NCBI GenBank assembly: GCA_016712415.1
Contig: JADJRC010000012.1
Location: forward strand, 154,440 to 218,439
Source: Lewinellaceae bacterium
GTDB lineage: Bacteria > Bacteroidota > Bacteroidia > Chitinophagales > Saprospiraceae
Length of the DNA: 64,000 nt
Reading direction: 5' to 3'
The translations under genes were made by a program, and so were the position numbers. The notes under the pieces are model-generated. The model was not told the origin of the DNA. It saw only the letters and a list, made by a program, of their open reading frames with translations, and did no database searches. Below are positions 10,211 through 18,668 of this stretch, in pieces (the stretch's first letter is position 1; each line of letters opens with the position of its first letter).

Positions 10211-11155
10211 ATGAAAAAACTCTTATTCTTACTCATTATAGTTGCAGCCGGTATCCGGCTCAATGCCCAGCAGGACCATCAGTATACGCAGTTCATGTAC
10301 AATAAACTGCTGTACAACCCTGCATATGCCGGCGCCCGGGGCACACCAACCCTGACCGGTATTTTTCGCAGCCAATGGCTTGGATTTGACGGTGCGCCGC
10401 AGTCGGGCCTGTTGAGTTTTAACTCGCCGTTTCTCACACCACGCGTTGGTATCGGCGCTACGCTTTCCTACCTGAAAATAGGTTTGCAGCGCGACTTTCA
10501 CGCTTCGGTTGCATATTCCTATGACCTGGTGGCCATGGAAAATGTGTCGTTGCGCGTGGGCATTCAGGGCTCCCTGCGCACATTGGGTGTGGCTTTCGAC
10601 GATGCGGCACCCTTTACAATTGGCGACCCTTCGCTCGACAATCAGCGGGTTAATGACTTCTATGGAAACGTAGGAGCGGGGATATACGGCATTTTTATGG
10701 AAAGGTATTTTGCCGGCTTTTCTGTGCCCCGTATCTACTCCAATGCTATCGGCCTGAACTCTGCATTGAACCCGGTTTCCGCAAAGGAATACCGGCATTT
10801 TTACGGCGTGGCGGGCGGTATTTTTCCGCTTAGCGAAGATATCAACCTCATGCCGGCCGTGTTGATCAAGTATGTAAGCAATGCGCCTGTTGACGCCGAC
10901 CTGAATGTCAACCTGGATATCCGTCAAAAAGTAACTGCCGGTATTTCCTATCGCCTTGGCGGTAACGGCCCGGGAGAATCGGTCGACTTACTGGTGTTCT
11001 GGCAAGCCACACCGCAGGTTGGAGTAGGCGCTTCTTATGACTTTACCCTTTCTGATCTGAAGGATTATAACGGTGGTTCGATCGAACTGCTGCTGCAGGC
11101 AGATCTGAAAAAAAACAAGAAGAAAAACGTCTTCAGCCCCCGTTTTTTCCTCTAA
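10211..11155 (+). CDS. PorP/SprF family type IX secretion system membrane protein
   Basis: The protein has 314 residues. The start at 10211 (MKKLLF...) gives a signal peptide ending LNAQQ; a longer frame reaching back into the preceding gene is not used. The family signature follows the signal directly: HQYTQFMYNKLLYNPAYAGA, then a series of short amphipathic beta strands ending in a hydrophobic strand before RFFL. PorP/SprF proteins are outer-membrane barrels that help deliver or anchor T9SS substrates, especially those with type B domains such as the protein encoded just upstream. The giant substrate, SprF-like and OmpA-like gene order resembles the Flavobacterium sprB-sprF neighbourhood. 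Confidence 0.9.
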   Translation: MKKLLFLLIIVAAGIRLNAQQDHQYTQFMYNKLLYNPAYAGARGTPTLTGIFRSQWLGFDGAPQSGLLSFNSPFLTPRVGIGATLSYLKIGLQRDFHASVAYSYDLVAMENVSLRVGIQGSLRTLGVAFDDAAPFTIGDPSLDNQRVNDFYGNVGAGIYGIFMERYFAGFSVPRIYSNAIGLNSALNPVSAKEYRHFYGVAGGIFPLSEDINLMPAVLIKYVSNAPVDADLNVNLDIRQKVTAGISYRLGGNGPGESVDLLVFWQATPQVGVGASYDFTLSDLKDYNGGSIELLLQADLKKNKKKNVFSPRFFL

Positions 11156-11209
11156 TATCCATTTAATTCTTTGGCACGCAATCAGCAGTAATCAAACTTC
11201 TCAAAAATC

Positions 11210-13528
11210 ATGGGAATCATGAAAGCCCGTAAGCATATACTATCTGTAATAGCCTTTGGTCTGACCTTCGGCTACTTATCGGCCCAGTCGGAAACCGAAC
11301 CGGTTACCGTGGAGGTGAAAAACGAAAGCGCTATCAACACGAAAGGACTGGAATTCAGCCCGACGTTTTATGAAGATGGCGTCGTGTTCATCTCAACCAA
11401 CACCGACGGACTAAAAAAACTGACCGATAAAAACAAGCAGCCCTATACGTCTATCCTTCGCGCCCGGCGCGATTCGGATGGCGCCTTGGCCTCTGCCGAA
11501 CCGTTTTCAAAAGAAATTTCTTCCGAGTATAATGAAGGCCCGGTTTGTTTCGACCGCACCGCCGAAGTCATCTATATCTCCAGAAACATCATTGTCGACG
11601 GACGGGAGAAACTGAGCAAAGACGGCAACCTGATGATGCGAATTTTCACTTCCAAAAAAGAAGGAGGGGTATGGAGCACGCCCACACCCGTTTTTCAGGT
11701 GAACGATGAAGGTTACGCGGACTGCCATCCGGTGATCAGTATCGACGGCGATAAACTGTTCTTTGCCTCCAATCGTCCCGGTGGATCGGGCGGCATGGAC
11801 ATATACGTGTCCTATCGCGTCGGAGAGTCGTGGAGCGAACCGGTGAACCTCGGTCCCGGTGTCAATACATCCGGCAACGAGGCATTCCCGTTTATTCATG
11901 CCGATAATACGCTGTATTATGCTTCTGACGGACTGAGTGGCGGCATGGGCGGCCTCGATTTGTACTATGTCATTCCCGAAGGCACCCAGTGGACCAAACC
12001 CATCAACATGGGCGCTCCGTTCAACACGCCGGGCGATGATTTCGGACTGATTGTCGACCTGAACAAGATCAATGGTTACTATTCGACCAGTGGCAACGGC
12101 GGAGCGGGCGCAGATGATGTTTTCAGTTTTCATACCGAGAACGGAAATCTGGACGATTACCTGCTCCAGAACAAACGCGTACCCGACCGTGACCTGGATG
12201 TGAAAATCCTTGTTACGGATAAGTCTTCCGGCGCCCCCATCAGCCTTGTCGCGGTTCAACTGCTGAATTACGACGCGAATAATGTGATCGGACGGGATGA
12301 AGAGGGCAACATGATTACCATCCAGAATATCAACGGACAGGATGTGATGAAGGCTATGCCCCCGGATAAGGGAATCAATGGCGAAACGGATTCCAAAGGG
12401 CGATTCCTTACGGAGGTCAAACCCGGCAACTACGCGATCAGTGTCTCTAAAAAGGGCTATCAAACCAAACAGATCAGGGTGCAGATGTCCAAACCGGGTA
12501 ATGAGGTAGCCATACAACTCGAAAAAACACCAACCGGCGATAAACTGCAATGGAATCCCTCGGTATTCAATTATGTAACCAATGCTCCGCTTGCAGGCGC
12601 CGTCATGGTGCTGACCAACAGGACTACCGGCGCCAGGGATACTGTTGTTACGGATGCCAATGGAATGGTGGATCACTACCTGAGCCCCAACACCAAATAC
12701 AAACTGGACCTGTTCCAGGCCGGCCGGATTATCGGAAGCACGGAAATTGATACGGAGGGCTGGCTGCCCAACCAGTTGACCATGCAGAATATTTCTGTTG
12801 CGCCGCTGCTTCCGGGCTCTGTGATCGAATTGCCCAATATCTACTACAACTTTAACGACGCTACCCTGCGCCCGGATGCCCGCAAGGATCTGGACCTCAT
12901 GGTTGCGTTGATGAAGCAACACCCGAGCATCAAGGTCGAGCTGGCCAGCCACACAGACTGCCGGGGCAACGACACCTACAACCAGCAACTCAGCCAACGC
13001 CGCGCCAACGGCGTGGTAGATTACCTCGCTTCTGAAGGCGTCGACCGTTCGCGCCTCCGCCCGGTGGGATACGGAGAAAGCGAACCCCGCAATAAATGCC
13101 GCGACGGCGTCACCTGTACGGAACAGGAACACGCCCGCAACCGCAGAACGGAAGTCCGGATACTGGCAGGTGTACAGGGCGCCGCAATGGTCTATGTCGA
13201 CGGACAGATCAACAGCACAAGCTCGGAAAAGAAACCTGACGATAAAGTAAACATGGCTCCTCCGGCGGCTGGAACAGTAACGATCAGCAGCGGCGACCGC
13301 GATTCGTACCACGTAGTAGCGGGCTCATTCCTGATGGAAAACCGGGCGCAAAGCCAGTTGAATGTACTGCACAAGGCCGGATACCCGGGCGCTCAAATTG
13401 TGCGCTTCCCGAATTCGCCCTATTTTTCCATCAGTGTGGGCAAATTCAAAAGCCGGGGCGAAGCAGACGTGTTGAAACGCAAACTCGATAAAGATAAAAT
13501 TGACGCGTTCGTTCGCGCCGTTCAATAG
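11210..13528 (+). CDS. PD40 / carboxypeptidase-regulatory-like / OmpA / SPOR outer-membrane-anchoring protein
   Basis: The protein has 772 residues, with an alternative ATG three codons in at 11219. A signal peptide ends LSAQ. Residues ~40-310 contain WD40-like PD40 beta-propeller repeats (ISIDGDKLFFASNRPGG, FIHADNTLYYASDG). Residues ~320-430 and ~440-520 look like carboxypeptidase regulatory-like beta domains. Residues ~540-650 form an OmpA domain with the peptidoglycan-binding core (ELASHTDCRGND, LSQRRAN, VGYGES). The last ~75 residues match a SPOR domain (YHVVAGSF, YFSISVGKF). Both OmpA and SPOR bind the sacculus, so the protein probably tethers the surface locus products to peptidoglycan. 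Carrying both on one chain is uncommon. Confidence 0.88.
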   Translation: MGIMKARKHILSVIAFGLTFGYLSAQSETEPVTVEVKNESAINTKGLEFSPTFYEDGVVFISTNTDGLKKLTDKNKQPYTSILRARRDSDGALASAEPFSKEISSEYNEGPVCFDRTAEVIYISRNIIVDGREKLSKDGNLMMRIFTSKKEGGVWSTPTPVFQVNDEGYADCHPVISIDGDKLFFASNRPGGSGGMDIYVSYRVGESWSEPVNLGPGVNTSGNEAFPFIHADNTLYYASDGLSGGMGGLDLYYVIPEGTQWTKPINMGAPFNTPGDDFGLIVDLNKINGYYSTSGNGGAGADDVFSFHTENGNLDDYLLQNKRVPDRDLDVKILVTDKSSGAPISLVAVQLLNYDANNVIGRDEEGNMITIQNINGQDVMKAMPPDKGINGETDSKGRFLTEVKPGNYAISVSKKGYQTKQIRVQMSKPGNEVAIQLEKTPTGDKLQWNPSVFNYVTNAPLAGAVMVLTNRTTGARDTVVTDANGMVDHYLSPNTKYKLDLFQAGRIIGSTEIDTEGWLPNQLTMQNISVAPLLPGSVIELPNIYYNFNDATLRPDARKDLDLMVALMKQHPSIKVELASHTDCRGNDTYNQQLSQRRANGVVDYLASEGVDRSRLRPVGYGESEPRNKCRDGVTCTEQEHARNRRTEVRILAGVQGAAMVYVDGQINSTSSEKKPDDKVNMAPPAAGTVTISSGDRDSYHVVAGSFLMENRAQSQLNVLHKAGYPGAQIVRFPNSPYFSISVGKFKSRGEADVLKRKLDKDKIDAFVRAVQ

Positions 13529-13530
13529 GT

Positions 13531-13607
13531 GCCGCCGCCTTCAGGCGGCGACCAAAATAAAACCTTCAGGCGGTCTTATAAATAAATCGCCGCCTGAAGG
13601 CGGCGGT
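13531..13607. repeat. Palindromic GCCGCCTTCAGGCGGC intergenic repeat cluster
   Basis: Three copies of a CCTTCAGG-centred palindrome lie in 77 bases: 13531-13550 (stem CGCCGCC/GGCGGCG around TTCA), a shortened copy at 13563-13573, and 13588-13606, which is the inverse complement of the first. The outer copies can also pair with each other over ~19 bp. The cluster sits between the OmpA gene and the ferredoxin. It may act as a terminator or be a small mobile palindromic element; no T-run follows. Confidence 0.7.
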
Positions 13608-13634
13608 ACCGGCCCCGATACCCGGAAGCCTTTG

Positions 13635-13642
13635 TACCTTTG
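13635..13642 (+). promoter_or_regulatory. -7 box (TACCTTTG) upstream of ferredoxin
   Basis: TACCTTTG matches the Bacteroidota primary-sigma -7 consensus TAnnTTTG and would place the transcript start about 50 bases before the ATG at 13697. No convincing -33 TTTG is present at the usual spacing. Confidence 0.45.
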
Positions 13643-13696
13643 TGCCCAACTTTCGGCGACGTATTTTGTTTCCGGTAAAAAGCAAAGGATTTTGAT

Positions 13697-14044
13697 ATGG
13701 CAATTATGATTACAGACGAGTGCATCAATTGTGGCGCTTGTGAACCTGAATGCCCCAATAACGCGATTTACGAAGGCGGAGTAGAGTGGGCCATTTCTGA
13801 TGGTAATACGGTGAAAGGAGATTATACGCTTGAAGATGGCGCTGTGGTGAACGCAATGAGCAAAAACACCCCGGTTTCCAATGACTTTTATTACATCGTT
13901 CCCGATAAATGTACGGAGTGCGTCGGGTTTCATGAAGAGCCCCAGTGTGCGGCCGTTTGTCCGGTAGACTGCTGTGTTCCCGACCCGGATCGTGTAGAAA
14001 CCGAAGATGTATTGCTGGACAAAAAAGCACGCCTGCATTTATAG
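13697..14044 (+). CDS. 4Fe-4S dicluster ferredoxin
   Basis: The protein has 115 residues. The first cluster motif is C9-x2-C12-x2-C15-x3-C19-P ([12 protein letters not shown]). The second is C-x2-C (CTEC), an eight-residue spacer, then C-x3-C-P (CAAVCP). This is the bacterial 2[4Fe-4S] ferredoxin arrangement with an insertion between the clusters, seen in many Bacteroidota proteins of this length. It is a soluble cytoplasmic electron carrier. It stands alone, downstream of the palindromic repeat and convergent with the aldo/keto reductase, so its partner enzyme cannot be told from context. Confidence 0.92.
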   Translation: MAIMITDECINCGACEPECPNNAIYEGGVEWAISDGNTVKGDYTLEDGAVVNAMSKNTPVSNDFYYIVPDKCTECVGFHEEPQCAAVCPVDCCVPDPDRVETEDVLLDKKARLHL

Positions 14045-14078
14045 CGGGCGCCTTCCCAAATATGAAGTTTTCATGGTT

Positions 14079-15071
14079 CTAATAATTGCCTGCTTCCGGC
14101 AACGGCGAGCGGGCAATTTTTTCCAGGGCATCAAATACGTCCGAATAATCGAAGGTGTCCGGGTTTTGCCAGAAATCTAGTGTTTGACGCAGTTGATCGG
14201 TAGTAGATACACCGAGCACAATACCGTGAATATTTGGATTCAGGCCGGCATGGATCAGTCCGATCTGATTCATGGTTTTCAGCGGAGGCCGTACAAACGC
14301 AGTATTCCATTCGGGAAGTTTTGAGCTGATCTGGCGGGCGATTTTTGCCGCTTTCTCCGGTTGCCCTCCCCGGGCAAGAAAAGTACTTTCCGCACCGTAT
14401 GCCGCGTCCAGTTTTATGCCTCCCGCATTGATGCCGTAGGCAAAACACCGGTGGCCGGCGGATACGGGATTGCCGGTCGTATCATTGGACGACTTTATAA
14501 ACAGGGGTCGGTAACGCCCAAGATCGGATTGAAGTAGATTGTGTTTCAACTGGATGTCAAATATCAATCCGCAATCCGCATTTGCCTGCGCGTAAACGTC
14601 AGGGTGTGCAATTCCGGAAATACCGGCATCGATGTTCATCTCCTGCTGCAAGTGTTTCAGCGCTTCCAGCGACGACCGGACCGCCGCTGTGTCGTCCCGG
14701 TTGTCCCAGTGAAACATCAGGCAGCGCAGGTTTCCCCCAAACAGGCGGTAATATTCCTCTCCCATCATCAGTACGAACGACGGCGCGAGGTTGGATACCG
14801 GCGAGCGCATGTTGTCCAGACTACCGATCTTCATCGTTATGCGCATATCGTGCAGTCCATGTGCCTGCAGGTACTCGAACAGGATATTTTCCGAGGCGCG
14901 AAAATCAGCCGGGTTCTTGTTGATGGGATAATTGGTGGCACAGTCAACCTCCCGCATACCTGCATCGATCCAGGCGTCCAGTATTTTAAATGCCGCTGGT
15001 TTTGATATTGTCCAGCCCCATTGCGCAGAACCCAGTACAAGCGTCTTTGATCCAACAACTTTATTTGCCAT
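14079..15071 (-). CDS. Aldo/keto reductase family protein
   Basis: About 330 residues from the ATG at 15071, which is preceded by GGAG; another in-frame ATG at 15092 would add seven residues. The N-terminal strand TLVLGSAQWGW and DCATNYPINKNP fit the TIM-barrel aldo/keto reductase fold, with the family Asp and Tyr in that second motif. TMKIG supplies the Lys and LMFHWDN the His position. A C-terminal GIVLGVSTTDQL segment corresponds to the NADP-binding loop. It is a cytoplasmic NAD(P)H-dependent oxidoreductase; the substrate is unknown. It is convergent with the ferredoxin and divergent from the acetyltransferase. Confidence 0.82.
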   Translation of the reverse strand: MANKVVGSKTLVLGSAQWGWTISKPAAFKILDAWIDAGMREVDCATNYPINKNPADFRASENILFEYLQAHGLHDMRITMKIGSLDNMRSPVSNLAPSFVLMMGEEYYRLFGGNLRCLMFHWDNRDDTAAVRSSLEALKHLQQEMNIDAGISGIAHPDVYAQANADCGLIFDIQLKHNLLQSDLGRYRPLFIKSSNDTTGNPVSAGHRCFAYGINAGGIKLDAAYGAESTFLARGGQPEKAAKIARQISSKLPEWNTAFVRPPLKTMNQIGLIHAGLNPNIHGIVLGVSTTDQLRQTLDFWQNPDTFDYSDVFDALEKIARSPLPEAGNY

Positions 15072-15161
15072 CACTCCAGGTTTTAATTTCATTCATCATT
15101 CCTCATTCCTCATTCATCCACCATTTTTCGTCGTAAATATGCACCTCAAATACCACTTCCC

Positions 15162-15602
15162 ATGATAAATATGCATGTAGCCGATGAATCGCACACCGGC
15201 ATCGTAGCGGAACTGCTTTCCGATCTTTTTGAAGAAGTGGGGCATACCCTTCGGGCGCCGGAAATTGCCGGAATTTTTTCGGAAATCGATGCCGATTCAG
15301 GCCATTCTGCGCTGTTGGCCTTCGACGACGACGAAGCGGTTGGCGTGATTACTGTGGTGGAAACGATATCGCTCTATGCCGGAGGCCGTATCGGGGTGAT
15401 TAACGAATTGTACGTTGTACCCGCTTATCGATCCGAAGGGGTGGGCAAACTATTGCTGGACATGGCAAAAGACCTGGCGGAGCAACGCGGCTGGATGCGG
15501 CTGGAGGTGACTACTCCCGGCGCGGAATACGAAAAAACGCTGCACTTCTACGAGCGCGAAGGGTTTTTCCCGATTGGTCCGCGGTATAAATATGAACTGT
15601 AG
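15162..15602 (+). CDS. GNAT family N-acetyltransferase
   Basis: The protein has 146 residues starting MINMHV. The acetyl-CoA motif A is clear: IGVINELYVVPAYRSEGVGK, with the R-x-x-G-x-G pyrophosphate-binding turn in RSEGVGKLLL, followed by the motif B region FYEREGFFPIG. It belongs to the large GCN5-related transferase family; the acceptor cannot be predicted. It is a single gene between the divergent aldo/keto reductase and a convergent glycosyltransferase. Confidence 0.9.
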   Translation: MINMHVADESHTGIVAELLSDLFEEVGHTLRAPEIAGIFSEIDADSGHSALLAFDDDEAVGVITVVETISLYAGGRIGVINELYVVPAYRSEGVGKLLLDMAKDLAEQRGWMRLEVTTPGAEYEKTLHFYEREGFFPIGPRYKYEL

Positions 15603-15622
15603 GGCTGTCCTTGATCTTGTGC

Positions 15623-16339
15623 TCAGGGTTTCCGTTTTTTCAATACCGCCATGGCCCGGATATATTGCCTGGCCAGACCAGGTATGTTGACGCGACTGCT
15701 GCTTGTATCATCGGTCCACCTGACGGGCAACTCGCACATATTCAGACCTTTCCACTCTGCAACGGTCAAAAGTTCCGTGCTGAAAAACCATCCGTTGGAA
15801 ACAGCCCCGCCTTCTGTCAGCGACGGCACATGCCGCCGAAGCAGCCATTTGAATCCGCACATGCCGTCGGAAAATCGAATGCCCAGGTATACCTTCAGCA
15901 TCAGATTGAACACTCTCGACGTGATCTCTCTTTTCAGTGTTCTCCCGATAACCTTCGACCCCTTGTGCAGCCGTGTACCGTACACCAGGTCGAATCCTTC
16001 AGTGGCCAATGCATTGTAGGCCTGAATAAAATGATTGAGATCGGTAGCCAGGTCGAGATCCATGTATCCCACAATATCTGCATCGCTGCTGGCCCATGAT
16101 GTTTTCAGCGCCAGACCCACCCCTTTTTCAGGTACCCTGATCAGGCGAACCTCCGGGAAGTCGTCGCACAGCACTTCGGCGATATGCGCTGTTTGGTCCG
16201 TGCTGCCATTGTCGGCAATAACGATGCGCCATTGGCCCGGTTCAGGAAATTTGTTCTTCAGGAAAGCATGCAGTACTCTGACCTGCCGGTCGAGTGTTGC
16301 CTCCTCATTCAATACGGGGATGGTGATGTCAAACGTCAT
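15623..16339 (-). CDS. Family 2 glycosyltransferase (dolichyl-phosphate-glucosyltransferase-like)
   Basis: The protein has 238 residues. It opens with the GT2 signature ITIPVLNEEATL, then VIADNGSTDQT (nucleotide-binding), VPEKGVGLALKT, and an acidic metal-binding site MDLDLATDL. A later FSDGMCGFKWL matches the acceptor loop of dolichol- or undecaprenyl-phosphate sugar transferases. There is no obvious membrane segment, so it is probably a cytoplasmic-face enzyme that loads a sugar onto a lipid carrier. The neighbours give no pathway. Confidence 0.88.
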   Translation of the reverse strand: MTFDITIPVLNEEATLDRQVRVLHAFLKNKFPEPGQWRIVIADNGSTDQTAHIAEVLCDDFPEVRLIRVPEKGVGLALKTSWASSDADIVGYMDLDLATDLNHFIQAYNALATEGFDLVYGTRLHKGSKVIGRTLKREITSRVFNLMLKVYLGIRFSDGMCGFKWLLRRHVPSLTEGGAVSNGWFFSTELLTVAEWKGLNMCELPVRWTDDTSSSRVNIPGLARQYIRAMAVLKKRKP

Positions 16340-16550
16340 GGCTGGTTCGGATAAAGTTGCGCCCGCAGGCTTCTTGTCGCTGCAAAGGAAAACCCTATTT
16401 TTATAATCTGGAACAATGCTGAAACGCCCTGTACTTTTTAATTTTATCGGTTGTTTTACCTTACTTTGTCCGAAAATCCCGGATTGTCGCCGACGAATTT
16501 GGGAAGCCGGTGTATTCCACCATCATTTTTGGCCTGTATTACAAAACATA

Positions 16551-17218
16551 ATGAGCGATTTTTTAAAGAAATTCAAATCTGTGTTCGTCGTTGAGGCGGA
16601 AGATGCCAACGCCCAGAACGCCGGTCAGCAACCGCAAAAGCCGCAACATCCCGCCGAGATGACCGCTCCACCGCCACCCGCAAAAAAATCAACGGGGGCA
16701 GGCGCAGTGAGCGACAAGTTTGTCGATGTGCTCCTCGGGGCGTTGGAGAAGAACAACCAGGAGGGGTTCGATTACCTGGAATTCAGGCAGGCGTTGAAAA
16801 ATCTGGCCAAGATGCCGATGGACGAGCAGACCCGTTTCCATTCTGCCTATGCCATGGCCCAAACCATGGGTATTACACCGGCCAAACTCGTCGATTCGGC
16901 CAAGGTTTACCTTAACGTACTCGCCAATGAGCAGGCCAGGTTCAACGAAGCCCATGCCCAGCAGCGCGCCAAACTGATCGGCAACCGGGAAGAAGAGGTA
17001 AAAAACCTGGAAGCAATGATCCAGCATAAACCGAACAGATCAGTCAACTGACCCTGCAGATCGAAGAGCACCGCCGGCAAAGCGAACAGATTCGTTCGGA
17101 AATTGGTGAAAGCACGGTAAAGATCGAAAACACCAAAGCTGATTTCGACACCACTTTTGATTCGGTGAGCGGACAAATACAAGAAGACATCGGTAAGATC
17201 CAACAGTACCTGAAGTGA
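16551..17218 (+). CDS. Coiled-coil protein of a four-gene membrane operon (frameshifted)
   Basis: The start at 16551 (MSDFLKKFKSVFVVE) is preferred over an upstream in-frame extension without coding character. The frame stops at 17051, but the sequence just beyond continues as a good coiled coil in another frame (QISQLTLQIEEH ... QQYLK, stop at 17218). The switch lies at the AAA run 17028-17030; one more A would join both parts into ~222 residues. The protein has a basic N-terminus, a P/Q-rich linker (~25-50), an alpha-helical domain (~55-135) and a long coiled coil. I do not recognise a named family. It leads an operon with the genes at 17266, 17559 and 18669. Confidence 0.65.
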
Positions 17219-17265
17219 CGGATTATTCCGGAACGACAGCCAATTCATCATAAACTTTTGAGAAT

Positions 17266-17463
17266 ATGAACGACTTGCTTAAAAATCCTATACTTGCCTT
17301 CTTCGCCGGGCTGCTGGCGTTGTGGCTCATTTATTACCTGCTTAAACTGACCATCAGTTTATTCTGGGTGTTCGTGCTGGCGTTTGTGGTGCTTTACTTT
17401 GTCAACGATCGCTTCCGCCGCTCCGTACGGATTTTTTTTAACAGCCTGTTGAACAGAAATTAA
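17266..17463 (+). CDS. Small inner-membrane protein
   Basis: The protein has 65 residues with two hydrophobic segments (about 8-28 and 30-48, containing FFAGLLALWLIYYLL and LFWVFVLAFVVLYFV) and a basic tail (NDRFRRSVR). It is probably an integral membrane peptide. It lies 47 bases after the preceding coiled-coil gene and ~95 bases before the larger membrane coiled-coil gene, all on one strand. No family is recognised; its role is inferred only from position. Confidence 0.65.
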   Translation: MNDLLKNPILAFFAGLLALWLIYYLLKLTISLFWVFVLAFVVLYFVNDRFRRSVRIFFNSLLNRN

Positions 17464-17476
17464 CGTCATTAACGTC

Positions 17477-17515
17477 ATTCGTCATTCGATTGGAATAAAC
17501 GACGAAATGACGAAT
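17477..17515. repeat. ATTCGTCATT inverted low-complexity spacer
   Basis: ATTCGTCATT (17477-17486) and AATGACGAAT (17506-17515) form a 10-bp inverted repeat within a spacer built from ACGTCATT/ATTCGTC units. The same word family recurs inside the DUF255 gene near 21717-21755. Confidence 0.6.
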
Positions 17516-17558
17516 AACAACTTTTCAACCAACTCACTTTTTATTCGCAAATCAAACG

Positions 17559-18590
17559 ATGACTGACTTGCAACCTATCAAACCCAAAAATTTTTGGGAA
17601 CGCCCCGAGGGATTCACCGGAGGACTTTTTATGGCCGCGATTCTGCTGGGTGGCGGTTTTTTGCTCTATCAGGCACTGCCTACCCTGATCGCACTGGCCC
17701 AGAATACGCTTTATCTCGCAGGACTCCTGGCCGCACTCGCTGCGGTAGTCTACGTGGTGCTTGACCCGAAAATGCGCAACCTCATCTGGTACATGTACAA
17801 ATCCGTCATGCGCTGGGTCACGGGTATGTTTGTCCAACTTGACCCCATCGGCATCCTGAAAAGTTATATCGAGGATCTGAAAGATAACCTGGGTAAGATG
17901 AATACACAGATCAGCAGCCTGAAGGGCCAGATGTACAAACTGGGCGAGATGATCAAACAAAATCAGCGCGATATCCAGAATAACCTCGGACTGGCCAGCA
18001 AGGCCAAAGAAACCGGCAAGGAATCTATCATGGTGCTGAAAGCGCGCAAGGCAGGCCGGCTGCAGGAGTCGAATATGAAACTCGAAGACCTGTACAAACG
18101 AATGGAAGTGCTCTACCGCGTGTTGACAAAGATGTACGAAAACTCCGAGATCATGCTGGAAGACCTGTCCGACCAGGTGGTGGTAAAAGAACAGGAATAC
18201 AAGGCCATCAAGGCCAGCCACAGCGCCATTCGCTCGGCGCAGGCCATCCTGAGCGGCAACTCCGATAAAAAGTACATGTACGACATGGCCCTGGAAGCCA
18301 TGGCCGAAGATGTGGGTCAGAAAGTAGGTGAAATGGAGCGCTTCATGGACATGTCTAAAAACTTCATGGATGGCATAGACCTCCAGAACGGTGTATTTGA
18401 AGAAGAAGGCCTGGCGATGCTGGAAAAATGGGAAAAAGAAGGCGTGTCTTTCCTGCTCGGTGGCGAAAAAAACAAACTGATCGCAAAAGCCAATAACCCG
18501 ACCGAAGTGCTCGACCTGAATGCGCCCGTCCATATGCCTTCAAAAGCAGATCGTGGCGGCAACCAGTACGACAACTTCTTCGAACAGTAA
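17559..18590 (+). CDS. PspA-like membrane-anchored coiled-coil protein
   Basis: The protein has 343 residues. Two hydrophobic segments lie near the N-terminus (about 25-45 and 47-67), followed from about residue 90 by a long helical hairpin: DPIGILKSYIEDLKDNLGKM, then IKQNQRDIQNNL and repeated heptads to ~290. The D-P...Y-I-x-D-L-x-D-x-L pattern and the hairpin resemble PspA/IM30/ESCRT-III-like proteins, but here with a fused membrane anchor; this is inference from pattern and needs a structure prediction. The C-terminus is polar. It sits between the small membrane protein and the OmpA fusion in one operon, which suggests a membrane-remodelling or envelope-stress role. Confidence 0.7.
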   Translation: MTDLQPIKPKNFWERPEGFTGGLFMAAILLGGGFLLYQALPTLIALAQNTLYLAGLLAALAAVVYVVLDPKMRNLIWYMYKSVMRWVTGMFVQLDPIGILKSYIEDLKDNLGKMNTQISSLKGQMYKLGEMIKQNQRDIQNNLGLASKAKETGKESIMVLKARKAGRLQESNMKLEDLYKRMEVLYRVLTKMYENSEIMLEDLSDQVVVKEQEYKAIKASHSAIRSAQAILSGNSDKKYMYDMALEAMAEDVGQKVGEMERFMDMSKNFMDGIDLQNGVFEEEGLAMLEKWEKEGVSFLLGGEKNKLIAKANNPTEVLDLNAPVHMPSKADRGGNQYDNFFEQ

Positions 18591-18668
18591 AACGTAGTTT
18601 GATGTATGGCGTAATGTACAACTCCATACTTCAACCCCCGAATTCCCAAACTTCAAACTTCAAACGCT

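Noticed and set aside
11507..13312. Long minus-strand open frame (601 codons) opposite the OmpA gene
   Set aside because: It is a mirror of a well-supported gene with no recognisable domain; such frames arise from codon bias.
17559..18590. Chemotaxis or methyl-accepting protein reading of the coiled coil
   Set aside because: The hairpin lacks the conserved MCP signalling tip and has no HAMP domain; the PspA-like pattern fits better.
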